The translations under genes and the position numbers were made by a program. Under the pieces are notes generated by a model. That model saw only the letters and a program-made list of their open reading frames with translations, had not been told where the DNA came from and made no database searches. Of a stretch of 64,000 nt of DNA, positions 33,633-42,747 are shown piece by piece. The stretch is from Ktedonobacter racemifer DSM 44963 (GTDB lineage: Bacteria > Chloroflexota > Ktedonobacteria > Ktedonobacterales > Ktedonobacteraceae): assembly GCF_000178855.1 (NCBI RefSeq), contig NZ_ADVG01000004.1, positions 2,046,001 through 2,110,000 on the forward strand, in the 5' to 3' direction. The stretch's first letter is position 1, and every line of letters begins with the position of its first letter.

Positions 33633-36044
33633 ATGGATAAAGCAAAAATCTCTTATTTCCTCACGCATCGCTGGCTGGTGATTCTGTGCGGTCTGATCAT
33701 TCAGGTGTTTGTGGTCATACTGGCATATACCAGTTCATTTCAAACAGCTCAATCTGATATCACGCTTGTCCCAGTTGCGGGACGCTCTGATGTCTGCCGT
33801 ATTGTGCATGTCTCAATGTTTACCGATGCCTGGATCAATGGCATTGAGCCGGGGATGCTTGTGCATGCGATCAGTGCACCGTTCCCTGTTGATCATTCCG
33901 AGGCTGGGACACTGGTGCATTGCCAGCCAACGGCATCATCCATCTATGCGCAGGTCATTGGCCACAACATCGTCCTTCACCTCAACGCAACTATCTCTAC
34001 ATATCCCCTTTCATCACTCGTCGTGTCCTGCTTTATGGCCATCATCTTTAGCCTGACCGGGATTACCATCTATCTTCGGGCCACTGACCGGCCAGCAGCG
34101 CGTATGGCATACGGCCTGTTCTACTGTGCCTCCTATCTCTTCTTCCTGATGAATGCCCAAAGTCAACTCTGGACGAATATCGTCTTCTATATTCTGGGGT
34201 CGATGACATGGGGCATGGCTGCTACCTTTGTTTGCTTGCTGCCTCGCATCCCGCCTGGACAGAAATATCGAATGCTGCCCCTCTCACCATATACTCCCCT
34301 GATCATTGGCCTCGTTCTCATTGCCTGCGATTTACCCATCATCCTGTTTCTCCCCTGGGCGCGTTCAATGGCTGCGCTTATTATCGGGATATACGCCGGA
34401 ATCTGCGTACTGATTATTGGCGGGATCATGTTCTGGGGACTACGCCATCTCAGTTCCTCTGAAAAACAAATCAGCCGATTAATGATTGCTGGCGTTGCCT
34501 TTTTCTTGCTCGCGCAAGCACTGAGGCATAATGTGATCATTCCCAATTCATTCGTACTCAACAGCTTTACCCATCTGCTTCCTGCCCCCCTCATGTTGTT
34601 GCCCATTCTCTGCGGCTACTCACTGATCCGTCATCAGTTTTTGGGTCTGACCAGCCTGCTCAGTCGCCAGGTGATGCGGGTCCTGATGTGGCTCATGCTA
34701 GCTTGCTTCTTTCTTGTTCCGACCATTATGCTTATCGAAACCATCCAAAACAGTATTGCGTCACAGGTCGTACAAGACTACTGTTATGCTGGCTTATTGA
34801 TTGTCAATCTCTGTCTCTTTCCCCAGGCCTGGCATGCCATCCGCAATCTCGGCGACCAGGTTTTCTATCATGATTTTTATGAATATAATCGCTCGCTACG
34901 CGAGTTGAGTGCTGAACTCACACGTTTACAACATTTTGACCAGATTTGCGCGTTTATTCTGCCACGCCTGGCAAGGCTACTAAACGCCACCTGTGTTGCC
35001 TTGCTGGTACGCACGCAGGGCCACGCGACGACCAGCGCTGACCACAAATACCTTGTACTACCATGGCACATCTATCTCAATACAGAGCCTCCTTTCCTGG
35101 CTGGTGAGCGATTGGCAGCCATTGCGAACCTGGCACTCACGCATATCAGGCCACACACAGATGAACCGCTTCTACTCGATGGCGTGCTCCTGTTAGCACT
35201 CTCTGACGGTGATACACTCAATGGTTTCCTTTGCCTGGGGCCAAAGCAAAACTATGAGCCATATAGCCGTCAGGATAAAAGCTTCCTGGCAACACTGGCA
35301 GCCCAGCTTTCCGTGCTGGAAGTGAACAGCCGTTACCTGGAACAGACCCAGGCGAACGCACGCCAGCTCACCGCGTTGAATCGGCGTGTCATCTCAGCGC
35401 AAGAGGATGAACGACGACACCTGGCTCTAGAACTGCACGACGAGGTACTACAACAGGCGCTGCTCCTGGTACGACAGCTATCAGATGCGAGCATCACGAA
35501 CGACGTTGCCGCCCCATTGCCGCTTGCACGCTCGCTGGTGAGCAGCCTGCGCCGAACCTGTTTGGAACTGCGCCCTCCGCTGCTCGATGATTTAGGGTTA
35601 GAAGAGGCCTTACGCTGGCTAGCTCAGCAGACAGAGCAACGTACCAAATTCCTGCAAATTACCGTGTTCTGTACCAGAACAGACAACACCCGCCTGCCAT
35701 CCGAGGTTGAATTAGCCTTCTATCGTATTGCGCAAGAAGCGTTTTCCAACGTGACCAAACATGCACAAGCCAGCCGCGTGATGCTGCGCTTACGCTCTAC
35801 CCCGACGGGGGGCACATCGTTACTTATCTATGATAACGGACGTGGCTTCCTCAAAGGCAAACCTGAGCATGAGCAGCTAGGTCTGATCGGTATGCACGAA
35901 CGTATGATCGCGGTAGGGGGACAGTTACAGCTACGCACACAACCTGGACGTGGCGTCATTGTTCGTGCAACATATAGATCACAAAGTATTCTCGAAACAC
36001 TCTCCCAGAGAGATGATGCCTTCAGCTCTCTTAAAAGGGCGTAA
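33633..36044 (+). CDS. NarL/ComP-type sensor histidine kinase
   Basis: An 803-residue membrane kinase. TM1 is at 14-34, then an extracytoplasmic domain (about 40-125) with GIEPGMLVHAISAPFP resembling the PDZ-like ComP sensor. About seven further helices follow (130-400), then a GAF-like region (420-580) and the HisKA_3 domain with LALELHDEVLQQALLLVRQL, where H602 is the phospho-acceptor. A HATPase_c domain follows with the N-box YRIAQEAFSNVTKHAQASRV and YDNGRGF. It starts at ATG 33633 with GCAGGGG upstream. The cognate regulator gene follows after 14 bp. Both could control the divergent RND exporter. The signal is unknown; ComP relatives sense peptides or lipids. Confidence 0.93.
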   Translation: MDKAKISYFLTHRWLVILCGLIIQVFVVILAYTSSFQTAQSDITLVPVAGRSDVCRIVHVSMFTDAWINGIEPGMLVHAISAPFPVDHSEAGTLVHCQPTASSIYAQVIGHNIVLHLNATISTYPLSSLVVSCFMAIIFSLTGITIYLRATDRPAARMAYGLFYCASYLFFLMNAQSQLWTNIVFYILGSMTWGMAATFVCLLPRIPPGQKYRMLPLSPYTPLIIGLVLIACDLPIILFLPWARSMAALIIGIYAGICVLIIGGIMFWGLRHLSSSEKQISRLMIAGVAFFLLAQALRHNVIIPNSFVLNSFTHLLPAPLMLLPILCGYSLIRHQFLGLTSLLSRQVMRVLMWLMLACFFLVPTIMLIETIQNSIASQVVQDYCYAGLLIVNLCLFPQAWHAIRNLGDQVFYHDFYEYNRSLRELSAELTRLQHFDQICAFILPRLARLLNATCVALLVRTQGHATTSADHKYLVLPWHIYLNTEPPFLAGERLAAIANLALTHIRPHTDEPLLLDGVLLLALSDGDTLNGFLCLGPKQNYEPYSRQDKSFLATLAAQLSVLEVNSRYLEQTQANARQLTALNRRVISAQEDERRHLALELHDEVLQQALLLVRQLSDASITNDVAAPLPLARSLVSSLRRTCLELRPPLLDDLGLEEALRWLAQQTEQRTKFLQITVFCTRTDNTRLPSEVELAFYRIAQEAFSNVTKHAQASRVMLRLRSTPTGGTSLLIYDNGRGFLKGKPEHEQLGLIGMHERMIAVGGQLQLRTQPGRGVIVRATYRSQSILETLSQRDDAFSSLKRA

Positions 36045-36058
36045 TAAGGAAAGCGACC

Positions 36059-36718
36059 ATGAAAAAAAACATTAGCATCTTGCTCGTCGATGATCACACA
36101 ATGATGCGTGAAGGCACAAGGCGGTTATTGGAGGAGGACCCCAGGTTCTCTGTGGTTGGCGAGGCAGGTGATGGAACGCAAGCTCTCGCCTTGTGCCAGC
36201 AATACATGCCTGATGTGGTAATCCTGGATATTTCCATGAAAGGAATGAATGGCTTCAGTGTTGCGCGCTCGCTGCTGGCGCATGAGAAGCCACCAGCGAT
36301 CCTGGTGCTCACTGCCTATGAGCAGATTACCTATATCCAGACGATGTTAAAGTTGGGAGTGAAGGGCTACTGGCTCAAAAGTGCCCGCAGCAGTGATATC
36401 CGCCAGGCTGTTCTAGATGTAGCAGATAATAAAAGAACATTGGACCCGGAAGTACGCGAGGTGCTGGAGAAGTATGAAGGCCATGCTCTCATACAGGTAG
36501 AACGATTGACTAATCGCGAGTTCGCAGTGTTACGCCTGATTATCCAGGGCACGCGCAACAGTGAGATTGCCCAGCGGCTCGCTATTTCCATTAAAACGGT
36601 CGAGGCCTATCTTACCAGCCTCTATGGCAAACTAGGCGTACAATCACGCGCGGAAGTTATCGCTCTGGCACAGAAACAAGGCCTACTATTGGAGGATGAG
36701 CCAAATATCGCAACCTAA
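36059..36718 (+). CDS. NarL-family response regulator
   Basis: A 219-residue regulator with a receiver domain (LLVDDHTMMREGTRRLL with acidic D11-D12, phospho-acceptor D57 in VVILDISMKGMNG, conserved Thr in VLTAYE and Lys in KSARSSD) and a LuxR-type HTH (LTNREFAVLRLIIQGTRNSE, then SIKTVEAYLTSLYGKLGVQS). AAGGA sits 8 nt before ATG 36059. It is the partner of the sensor kinase 14 bp upstream and is transcribed with it. Target genes are unknown; the RND exporter gene on the other side of the kinase is a candidate. Confidence 0.95.
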   Translation: MKKNISILLVDDHTMMREGTRRLLEEDPRFSVVGEAGDGTQALALCQQYMPDVVILDISMKGMNGFSVARSLLAHEKPPAILVLTAYEQITYIQTMLKLGVKGYWLKSARSSDIRQAVLDVADNKRTLDPEVREVLEKYEGHALIQVERLTNREFAVLRLIIQGTRNSEIAQRLAISIKTVEAYLTSLYGKLGVQSRAEVIALAQKQGLLLEDEPNIAT

Positions 36719-37100
36719 TGCATTGGGTTCTGTCTTTTTCTCTGTTTGTTATACCTTTCCTTCTTCCCTTAGAATACCTATATTGACTCACTTCTCTGTG
36801 ACGCGCAGAAAAACCTGTGCGGGCCGGAGAGGTAAAGGGGCATTTTTGTAAGTCTACGCAGGAGGAAGTGCTATAATAGCAGCAGGAGAAGGACAATATC
36901 AAAGATCGGCTTAATACTAGCGAGACACTCCTGTACGCCAGTATCGAACAGGCGAGAGCCATTTCATCTTGACATGTACACATTAACCCGCTTCGGAATT
37001 ACAATATGCCCATGTTCCTTTGATGAGGAAATAAGGTCCAATGAAAAGGACCACTTCATTGTTGAAGCTAATTGATGAGAGTCATAAAGGAGACGTAATT
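36719..37100. other. Spacer before osmC without a supported gene
   Basis: About 380 bp with no convincing frame. A TATAAT at about 36873 lacks a well-placed -35 box, and TTGACA at about 36970 has no -10 at a 16-18 bp distance. The osmC promoter must lie here but I cannot place it. Confidence 0.5.
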
Positions 37101-37532
37101 ATGCCAACACGTACAGCAGACGCCGAATGGCAGGGGGATCTTCGGCAGGGTAAAGGGACCATGCGTGTGGGGAGTGGAGCCTTCGAGGGCAGCTATTCGT
37201 TTAAATCACGCATGGGCGATGAGACTGTCGGCACCAATCCTGAGGAACTCATTGGCGCAGCGCACGCCGGCTGTTACTCGATGGCGCTGTCGAACGCGCT
37301 CGCAAATGCTGGCTTTACGCCAACGAGAGTACACACAACCGCGCGCGTACACTTCAATCAGGTGCCCAGCGGATTCGCCATCAACCCTATTGACCTGGAG
37401 ACCGATGCCGTTGTGCCAGGCATAGACGAAGAAACCTTCCAGAAACTTGCGCAAGATGCCAAGGAAAATTGTCCTGTATCCAAAGCGCTCGCGGCCACAC
37501 CCATTAACCTCAAAGCAACCCTAATCAAGTAG
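37101..37532 (+). CDS. osmC: OsmC-family peroxidase
   Basis: A thiol-dependent peroxidase that reduces organic hydroperoxides in the cytoplasm. The 143-residue protein starts MPTRTADAEWQGDLRQGKGT and has TNPEELIGAAHAGCYSMALS with peroxidatic C58 and ENCPVSKALAA with resolving C124. The spacing and E49 fit OsmC rather than Ohr. AAAGGAG stands 9 nt before ATG 37101; the longer frame from 37041 adds an unsupported leader. It is a single gene closed by the perfect hairpin at 37574-37610. Confidence 0.93.
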   Translation: MPTRTADAEWQGDLRQGKGTMRVGSGAFEGSYSFKSRMGDETVGTNPEELIGAAHAGCYSMALSNALANAGFTPTRVHTTARVHFNQVPSGFAINPIDLETDAVVPGIDEETFQKLAQDAKENCPVSKALAATPINLKATLIK

Positions 37533-37573
37533 TACTTCTCAGGAGCAAACTTCTCGCTGAAGTGTATTTCCTG

Positions 37574-37610
37574 ATGAATGGGAGGGGAAACATTTTCCCC
37601 TCCCATTCAT
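37574..37610 (+). terminator. Perfect 17-bp hairpin after osmC
   Basis: 37574-37590 and 37594-37610 are exact complements around CAT. It is about 40 bp after the osmC stop. The A/T-rich outer pairs and the A3/T3 next to the loop differ from a standard terminator, but the position fits. The remaining part of the spacer up to 37837 holds nothing I can name. Confidence 0.75.
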
Positions 37611-37837
37611 TATTGACGAAGTTCAGATCCCTTCCAGCCCTCTGTGAGATAATTGAACACCTTGCTGGCGAGACAAGAAGGAATCTCGGTTGAAAGGCTT
37701 GTTCTCAGTGCTGACGCGTCCAAATTGCACCACACCCGCTTGTGTTGCCGTTTGCAAATCTTATTTGTTCTCTTCATCTCTGCAATACTCACCCTGTTGG
37801 GGAGTTGGGGATGAAAGATATTGTATGAAAGGAATCT

Positions 37838-40750
37838 ATGCCAAAGCGACCCACACATACACTCGTCTGGTCGAGCGAGAACAATGCCTATCGTCTTCAT
37901 GTTCCAGAGCAACAGCCCCAACTCCTGATGGCGGAAGATGAAGATTCCTGGTTTACCTGGTTAGCGACGCATTCCTCCTTCTCCTTCCAGGGCCGCTCTG
38001 GTCGTCTCAGCGTTCTCAAAGAGGCTCGCTCACGGGGCGAGGGATATTGGTATGCTTACCATACCGCGGCTCGCCGTACTCACAAACACTATCTTGGACG
38101 AACCCCTCATGTGACGTTCACGCGCTTAGAAGAAGTGGCTCAAATTCTCAGCAGCAAGACAGCATCAGCCACTCTTCCACCCGAGTTTCCGCAAGATCAT
38201 TCCGAGCACAAGCCGATGCTGCTACTAACCAAACTCTCTCATCCGCGTCTCCCTTCCTCATTGGTAGCGCGAGAACACTTGCTTACACGACTCGGTGCCA
38301 CGCCCCTCCATCGACTCACGCTGCTCTCTGCCTCCGCTGGCTGGGGCAAGACCACCCTGCTCTCTGCATGGGCGACCCATGCTTCTTTCCCCATTGCCTG
38401 GCTCTCGCTTGATGAACTGGATAATGATCCAATACGTTTCTGGGTCTCGGTACTCGCCGCTCTACGCACCCGTCTACCTGGGATTGGAGAGGTGGCCCTG
38501 GCAATGCTCCATTCGCCTCAACCCACGCCTCTCACCACTGCCTTAACTACACTTTTGAATGACTTGAGTGTTCTGACAGAACCAATCATCCTGCTACTGG
38601 ACGATTATCATCTTATCGATGAGCAGGCTATTCATGATTCGTTGCTCTTTCTGCTTGAACACCTCCCGATGCACCTGCATCTGGTGCTTGCCAGCCGCGT
38701 TGATCCCCCATTAGCACTTTCACGGCTGCGTGCTCGCGGTCAATTGCTGGAACTACGAGACGCCGATTTACGTTTCTTGAAAGAGGAAGCCGCTGCTTTT
38801 TTGACACATACCATGGGTCTCGTGCTTGAAGACGAAGAAGTAACCCAACTGGCGCGCCGTACAGAGGGTTGGATCGCGGGATTGCAACTGGCAGCGCTCA
38901 GTCTCCAACAGCGTGCGGATCATGCTACTTTGGTGCAAAACTTTACGGGCAGCCACCGCTATCTGCTGGATTATGTGCAGGAAGAGATCTTGGGGTATCT
39001 CCCTCTTCCTCTTCAAGTCTTTTTGCTCCAAACCTCACTTCTGAGCCGCTTAACCGCCTCTCTCTGCCAGGCCGTCACGACAGAAGCGAGGAGCCAGGAA
39101 ATGCTAGAAACGATTGAGCACGCCAATCTCTTTCTGGTTCCCCTTGATACAGAACGGCGTTGGTACCGCATGCACGATCTTTTTCGTGAAGCGCTACTCG
39201 CGCGTTTACAGGTCACTCAGCCGGAACTGGTACCACTACTCCATCAACGGGCAGCACACTGGTATGAAGCGCGAGGAGCGTGGCAAGAAGCCATAACACA
39301 CGCACTAGCAGGGGCAGACTTTGCATATGCCGTAACACTGATAGAGCAGACAGCCGAGAAGTTCTGGCTCCATGGTGAGAGCCAGACGCTCTACCAGTGG
39401 GTCATGGCGCTCCCCGAGGCACAAGTACGCGAACATGCTCGCATTGTCCTAACTGCGGCACTCTATCTGCTGAATGCCAGCGCGTCAATCATCGCCGCGC
39501 AACGCGGGAAAACACGAACGCAGGTGGAACACTTGATGGCACGGGTAGAGGCAGTGCTCAGGCAGCAAGGCGAAGAGATGCTAGACGCTCAGGAGGTGGC
39601 ACTCCTCCAACAGCGTCTGTTCCTGCTACGTCTCTGGAGCGACGCGATTGAAGAGATGACACGAGGTGATCGTGACCAGTATCGCCTCATCGAGCAGCGT
39701 ATGCAGCACATAGACCAGGAAGATGAGATGATCTGGCAGATGATCCCGCTCTCCGTCACCTTCATTCTGCACTGGACCTTGCTGGGAGAAGGAACCTCCC
39801 TGGTCCAGCGGTTTGTGGACGCAAAGCAGCAAGCATTGCAGTCTGGGAGCCACTTCGCAATCATCAAAGTCATACAATGGCTGGCCGGAATCGCTCTGAG
39901 AGCGGGACAACTACGTCTAGCGCACCAGGAAAGCGTCACGGCGCTCAACCTGATCGCTCAGATTGATGGATATGCTCTCCTGGCAGGGTACTTTTCGTAC
40001 TGGCGAGCGTGCATTTTGTATCAATGGAATCATCTGGAAGAGGCCCGTTGCCTCCTGAGAACGTTGATCCAGGATGCAGAGACCTGGCAGCAGATAGATC
40101 TGCAGGTCATTGGGCGTCTACGCTTGATAGACATAGAACTTGCGGCTGGGAATCATGCTTCCGCTACCCAGGTACTACAACAGACACAAGCCCTGATCCA
40201 GAGCCAGGGGTTTTCGCGGCATCATCTTCTGCTCATCTCTACCCAGGTAAGGTATTGGTTAGCGACAGGAGATCAGCCCCAGGCCGCACGCTGGGCAGCA
40301 CAAGCGTCATTTTCTCAGGACACCTGGGAGAATGAGCGCCAAGGGGAGTTGCTGATGCTGGTTCGTGTCTTCTTAGCGCAACAGCAGTACCATGCTGCGC
40401 GCGAAACCCTGGAACGTTTCAGCGAGCACCTTGACCAGCAAGAGGACGTCGAAATTACAATTTCTTTTCTGGCGCTCTATGTGGTCGCGCTACACCAGAC
40501 AGGGGAGAGAGAACACGCGCGAACCACCCTCATGCGTCTACTCACTCTGACAGAACCAGAGGACAATGTTCGCGTGTTCCTGGATGCTGGCAAACCAATG
40601 CGCCACTCGCTCCAACGCTTCCTGAACGAACCGCAACACAAAACGAATGTCGCACCTACGGCATTTCGGCTCTTTGTGGCAAAATTGCTGACAGTGTTCG
40701 AACAGGAGGAACAGAGGCAGGCTTTGGGGGGGCGGTGCAGCCCGAAGTAG
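37838..40750 (+). CDS. MalT-type LuxR regulator (LAL 2), ATPase and TPR part
   Basis: 970 residues. The N-terminal module is the same as in the other two LAL proteins (WFTWLATHSSFSFQGRSGR, GYWYAYHTAARRTHKHYLGR, FTRLEEVAQIL). The STAND NTPase has SASAGWGKTTLLSAW (Walker A), ILLLDDYHLID and LASRVDPPLALSRLRARG. A TPR-like region follows to about 950. The frame stops at 40750 without a DNA-binding domain. That domain is encoded directly after in another frame (40735-40995). The break is at a run of seven Gs (40725-40731): with eight Gs the frame would read ALGGAVQPEVAQEQ and join perfectly. AAAGGA is 6-8 nt before ATG 37838. Confidence 0.88.
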   Translation: MPKRPTHTLVWSSENNAYRLHVPEQQPQLLMAEDEDSWFTWLATHSSFSFQGRSGRLSVLKEARSRGEGYWYAYHTAARRTHKHYLGRTPHVTFTRLEEVAQILSSKTASATLPPEFPQDHSEHKPMLLLTKLSHPRLPSSLVAREHLLTRLGATPLHRLTLLSASAGWGKTTLLSAWATHASFPIAWLSLDELDNDPIRFWVSVLAALRTRLPGIGEVALAMLHSPQPTPLTTALTTLLNDLSVLTEPIILLLDDYHLIDEQAIHDSLLFLLEHLPMHLHLVLASRVDPPLALSRLRARGQLLELRDADLRFLKEEAAAFLTHTMGLVLEDEEVTQLARRTEGWIAGLQLAALSLQQRADHATLVQNFTGSHRYLLDYVQEEILGYLPLPLQVFLLQTSLLSRLTASLCQAVTTEARSQEMLETIEHANLFLVPLDTERRWYRMHDLFREALLARLQVTQPELVPLLHQRAAHWYEARGAWQEAITHALAGADFAYAVTLIEQTAEKFWLHGESQTLYQWVMALPEAQVREHARIVLTAALYLLNASASIIAAQRGKTRTQVEHLMARVEAVLRQQGEEMLDAQEVALLQQRLFLLRLWSDAIEEMTRGDRDQYRLIEQRMQHIDQEDEMIWQMIPLSVTFILHWTLLGEGTSLVQRFVDAKQQALQSGSHFAIIKVIQWLAGIALRAGQLRLAHQESVTALNLIAQIDGYALLAGYFSYWRACILYQWNHLEEARCLLRTLIQDAETWQQIDLQVIGRLRLIDIELAAGNHASATQVLQQTQALIQSQGFSRHHLLLISTQVRYWLATGDQPQAARWAAQASFSQDTWENERQGELLMLVRVFLAQQQYHAARETLERFSEHLDQQEDVEITISFLALYVVALHQTGEREHARTTLMRLLTLTEPEDNVRVFLDAGKPMRHSLQRFLNEPQHKTNVAPTAFRLFVAKLLTVFEQEEQRQALGGRCSPK

Positions 40751-40995
40751 CGCAAGAGCAAAAGAACCGTACAGCAAGTTCCCCTTCAACACCTGCACTC
40801 CTGGACCCGCTCACAACTCAGGAGCAACGGGTGTTACGCTTGCTCGCAGCTGGACAAACTTATGTTGAAATGGCGCAGACCTTAATTGTCTCCCGCAATA
40901 CCATTAAGACTCAGGTCAGCAGTATCTATCGCAAGCTCGGCGTGAGCCGTCGCGCGGAAGCTATCGCGTTGGCCCAACGTTTGTCTTTGCTCTAG
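40735..40995 (+). CDS. LuxR-type HTH domain, the displaced C-terminus of LAL 2
   Basis: 86 residues from a GTG at 40735, overlapping the preceding frame by 16 nt. It has a linker (QPEVAQEQKNRTASSPS) and a full LuxR HTH: LTTQEQRVLRLLAAGQTYVE, then MAQTLIVSRNTIKTQVSSIY and RKLGVSRRAEAIALAQ. The HTH belongs to the protein encoded upstream, to which it is joined by adding one G in the G7 run. No convincing ribosome site precedes the GTG, so independent translation is doubtful. Options are a true pseudogene, a sequencing error in the homopolymer, or slippage that switches the regulator on and off. Confidence 0.8.
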   Translation: MQPEVAQEQKNRTASSPSTPALLDPLTTQEQRVLRLLAAGQTYVEMAQTLIVSRNTIKTQVSSIYRKLGVSRRAEAIALAQRLSLL

Positions 40996-41175
40996 CACAC
41001 TCTCATTTCCACATCATCAGTGCTTTTTCTGGGTCATCTATATTTCCCCAAATACCATCGTTATCACCCTTCACAATCAAGAACAAGGGTGATGATTCAC
41101 CCTGCTTTCTCCCCTATACTTCTCTTCAAGCACCGCAGCATACGTGCCAGAGGAAGCAGAGGAAGGAGAACGCAT

Positions 41176-41406
41176 ATGCGTGTACAGATCCGTGTGAAGG
41201 AACATCTCGACCTCTCCTGGCAAAGCAGGTTTGAGGACCTATGCATTGCACATCAAAGCGATGGTACCTCGTTGCTCTCAGGGGAGCTTCCAGATCAGGC
41301 GGCACTCTATGGTGTGCTGCTTACCATTCGTCGTCTCGGTTTGAGCTTGCTCGACCTCTCGACGAGCGCGCATCTTTCACATAAAGAAAAAGGAGAGCAG
41401 GGATAA
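41176..41406 (+). CDS. Small conserved protein, 76 aa
   Basis: Starts MRVQIRVKEHLDLSWQSRFE and ends with a helix containing LPDQAALYGVLLTIRRLGLS. The pattern (beta hairpin, G-E-L-x-D-Q-A-A-L-x-G-V-L, then R-x-L-G-L) is one I associate with short conserved bacterial proteins of unknown function. GGAG is 9 nt before ATG 41176, whereas the longer frame from 41020 lacks support. It is encoded 180 bp after the LAL 2 regulator in the same direction, so a regulatory link is possible. Confidence 0.7.
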   Translation: MRVQIRVKEHLDLSWQSRFEDLCIAHQSDGTSLLSGELPDQAALYGVLLTIRRLGLSLLDLSTSAHLSHKEKGEQG

Positions 41407-41509
41407 AAGCGATTGACTACAAAGTAGGGGTCTATTTTGCCCTCCTTCGGCCCTATATTGTCTTTGTAAGCAGAGAAAAAGCAAGATAGACGCAAGGAGC
41501 GACGAATCT

Positions 41510-42646
41510 ATGAGCATTCAACCATTTCACATTGCGATCCCACAAGCCACCCTTGACGATTTGCGTGAGCGCCTGGCTCGCACCCGCTGGACCGATGAGG
41601 TCGAAGGCGCGGGTTGGGAGTATGGTACGAATCTGCAATACATGAAAGAGCTAGCCAACTACTGGCAGCACGAGTACGACTGGCGGAAACACGAGGCGGA
41701 ACTGAATACCTTTGCGCATTTCAAAGCCGATGTTGATGGTGTAGGCGTCCACTTCATACATGAGCGCGGCAAAAGACCAAACCCAACACCGCTGCTGCTC
41801 CTCCACGGCTGGCCCGATTCCTTCTATCGTTATCACAAGGTCATTCCCATGCTGACTGATCCCGCCCGCTTTGGTGGTGACCCAAACCACTCGTTTGATG
41901 TGATCGTTCCGTCCATCCCTGGAACCGGATTTTCAGACCGCAAAGCGATGAACAACGATGTGCACGCTGACCTGTTCGTCAAATTGATGCGTGATGTTCT
42001 CGGATACGACCAATTTGTCTCCGCAGGAGGTGATGGCGGGACGCTGATCACCATGTCGCTCGCGCGCAATTACCCGGAGGCGTTAACCGCCATCCACCTG
42101 ACGGATGCTGGCTATCCAGATTTCACCAAGACCTACGATCCGCCCTTCTCACCTGCTGAGCAGGAGTTCGCGGGCTTCATCGGGCAGTGGTGGATGAAAG
42201 AGGGGGCTTTTAACATGGTCCAGTCCAGCAAGCCACAAACCCTTGCGTACGGCATGAATGACTCCCCTGCCGCTCTGGCGGCCTGGATCATGAGCTTCAT
42301 TTGTACTGGCTCAACGGTGGAGGACATTGAGCAGCGGTTTGGCAGAGATGAGTTACTCACCAATATCACACTTTATTGGGTTACGCAGACGATTGGTTCC
42401 TCGTTCCGCTGGTACTATGAGATGGCTCATGCAACTCCAAAAGCAAACGCGGAAGAACGTCCATCTGTTCCCGCAGCCGTCGCTCATTGTCCCTGGGATG
42501 CTCCTCTGCCCCGTGAATGGGCTGAGCGACAGGTGAAGCTGAAGCACTTTACCGACTTCCCTCGTGGTGGGCACTTCACGGCCTGGGAGGAACCCGCATT
42601 GTACGCAAACGACCTCCAGGATTTCATTGACCAACTCGGCAAATAG
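41510..42646 (+). CDS. Epoxide hydrolase (microsomal type, alpha/beta hydrolase)
   Basis: Opens epoxides to diols through an Asp-ester. The protein (378 residues) begins with an EHN domain (FHIAIPQATLDDLRERLART, ELANYWQHEYDWRKHEAELN). The hydrolase fold has the oxyanion motif LLHGWPDSFYRYHKV, the nucleophile D175 in SAGGDGGTLITMSLA and the His in FPRGGHFTAWEEP. The lid domain carries the Tyr-rich WYYEMAH region. AAGGAG lies about 11 nt before ATG 41510. The next gene, an MFS exporter, starts about 100 bp downstream in the same direction. Confidence 0.93.
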   Translation: MSIQPFHIAIPQATLDDLRERLARTRWTDEVEGAGWEYGTNLQYMKELANYWQHEYDWRKHEAELNTFAHFKADVDGVGVHFIHERGKRPNPTPLLLLHGWPDSFYRYHKVIPMLTDPARFGGDPNHSFDVIVPSIPGTGFSDRKAMNNDVHADLFVKLMRDVLGYDQFVSAGGDGGTLITMSLARNYPEALTAIHLTDAGYPDFTKTYDPPFSPAEQEFAGFIGQWWMKEGAFNMVQSSKPQTLAYGMNDSPAALAAWIMSFICTGSTVEDIEQRFGRDELLTNITLYWVTQTIGSSFRWYYEMAHATPKANAEERPSVPAAVAHCPWDAPLPREWAERQVKLKHFTDFPRGGHFTAWEEPALYANDLQDFIDQLGK

Positions 42647-42747
42647 CCGACTTGCTTGATGCGGATCATCATTGGCGGCGGCTTCGTCTGCCGCCAAGGT
42701 TTTCTTTCTTTCCAATCTGATTGGAGCAAATGAAGGATACTCTCACC

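Noticed and set aside
36960..37010. TTGACA as osmC promoter
   Set aside because: No -10 box stands 16-18 bp from it; TACAAT is about 25 bp away.
40735..40995. An independent small LuxR protein translated from the GTG at 40735
   Set aside because: There is no ribosome site, and the domain fits exactly as the missing end of the preceding protein once one G is added. It is kept as a displaced C-terminus.
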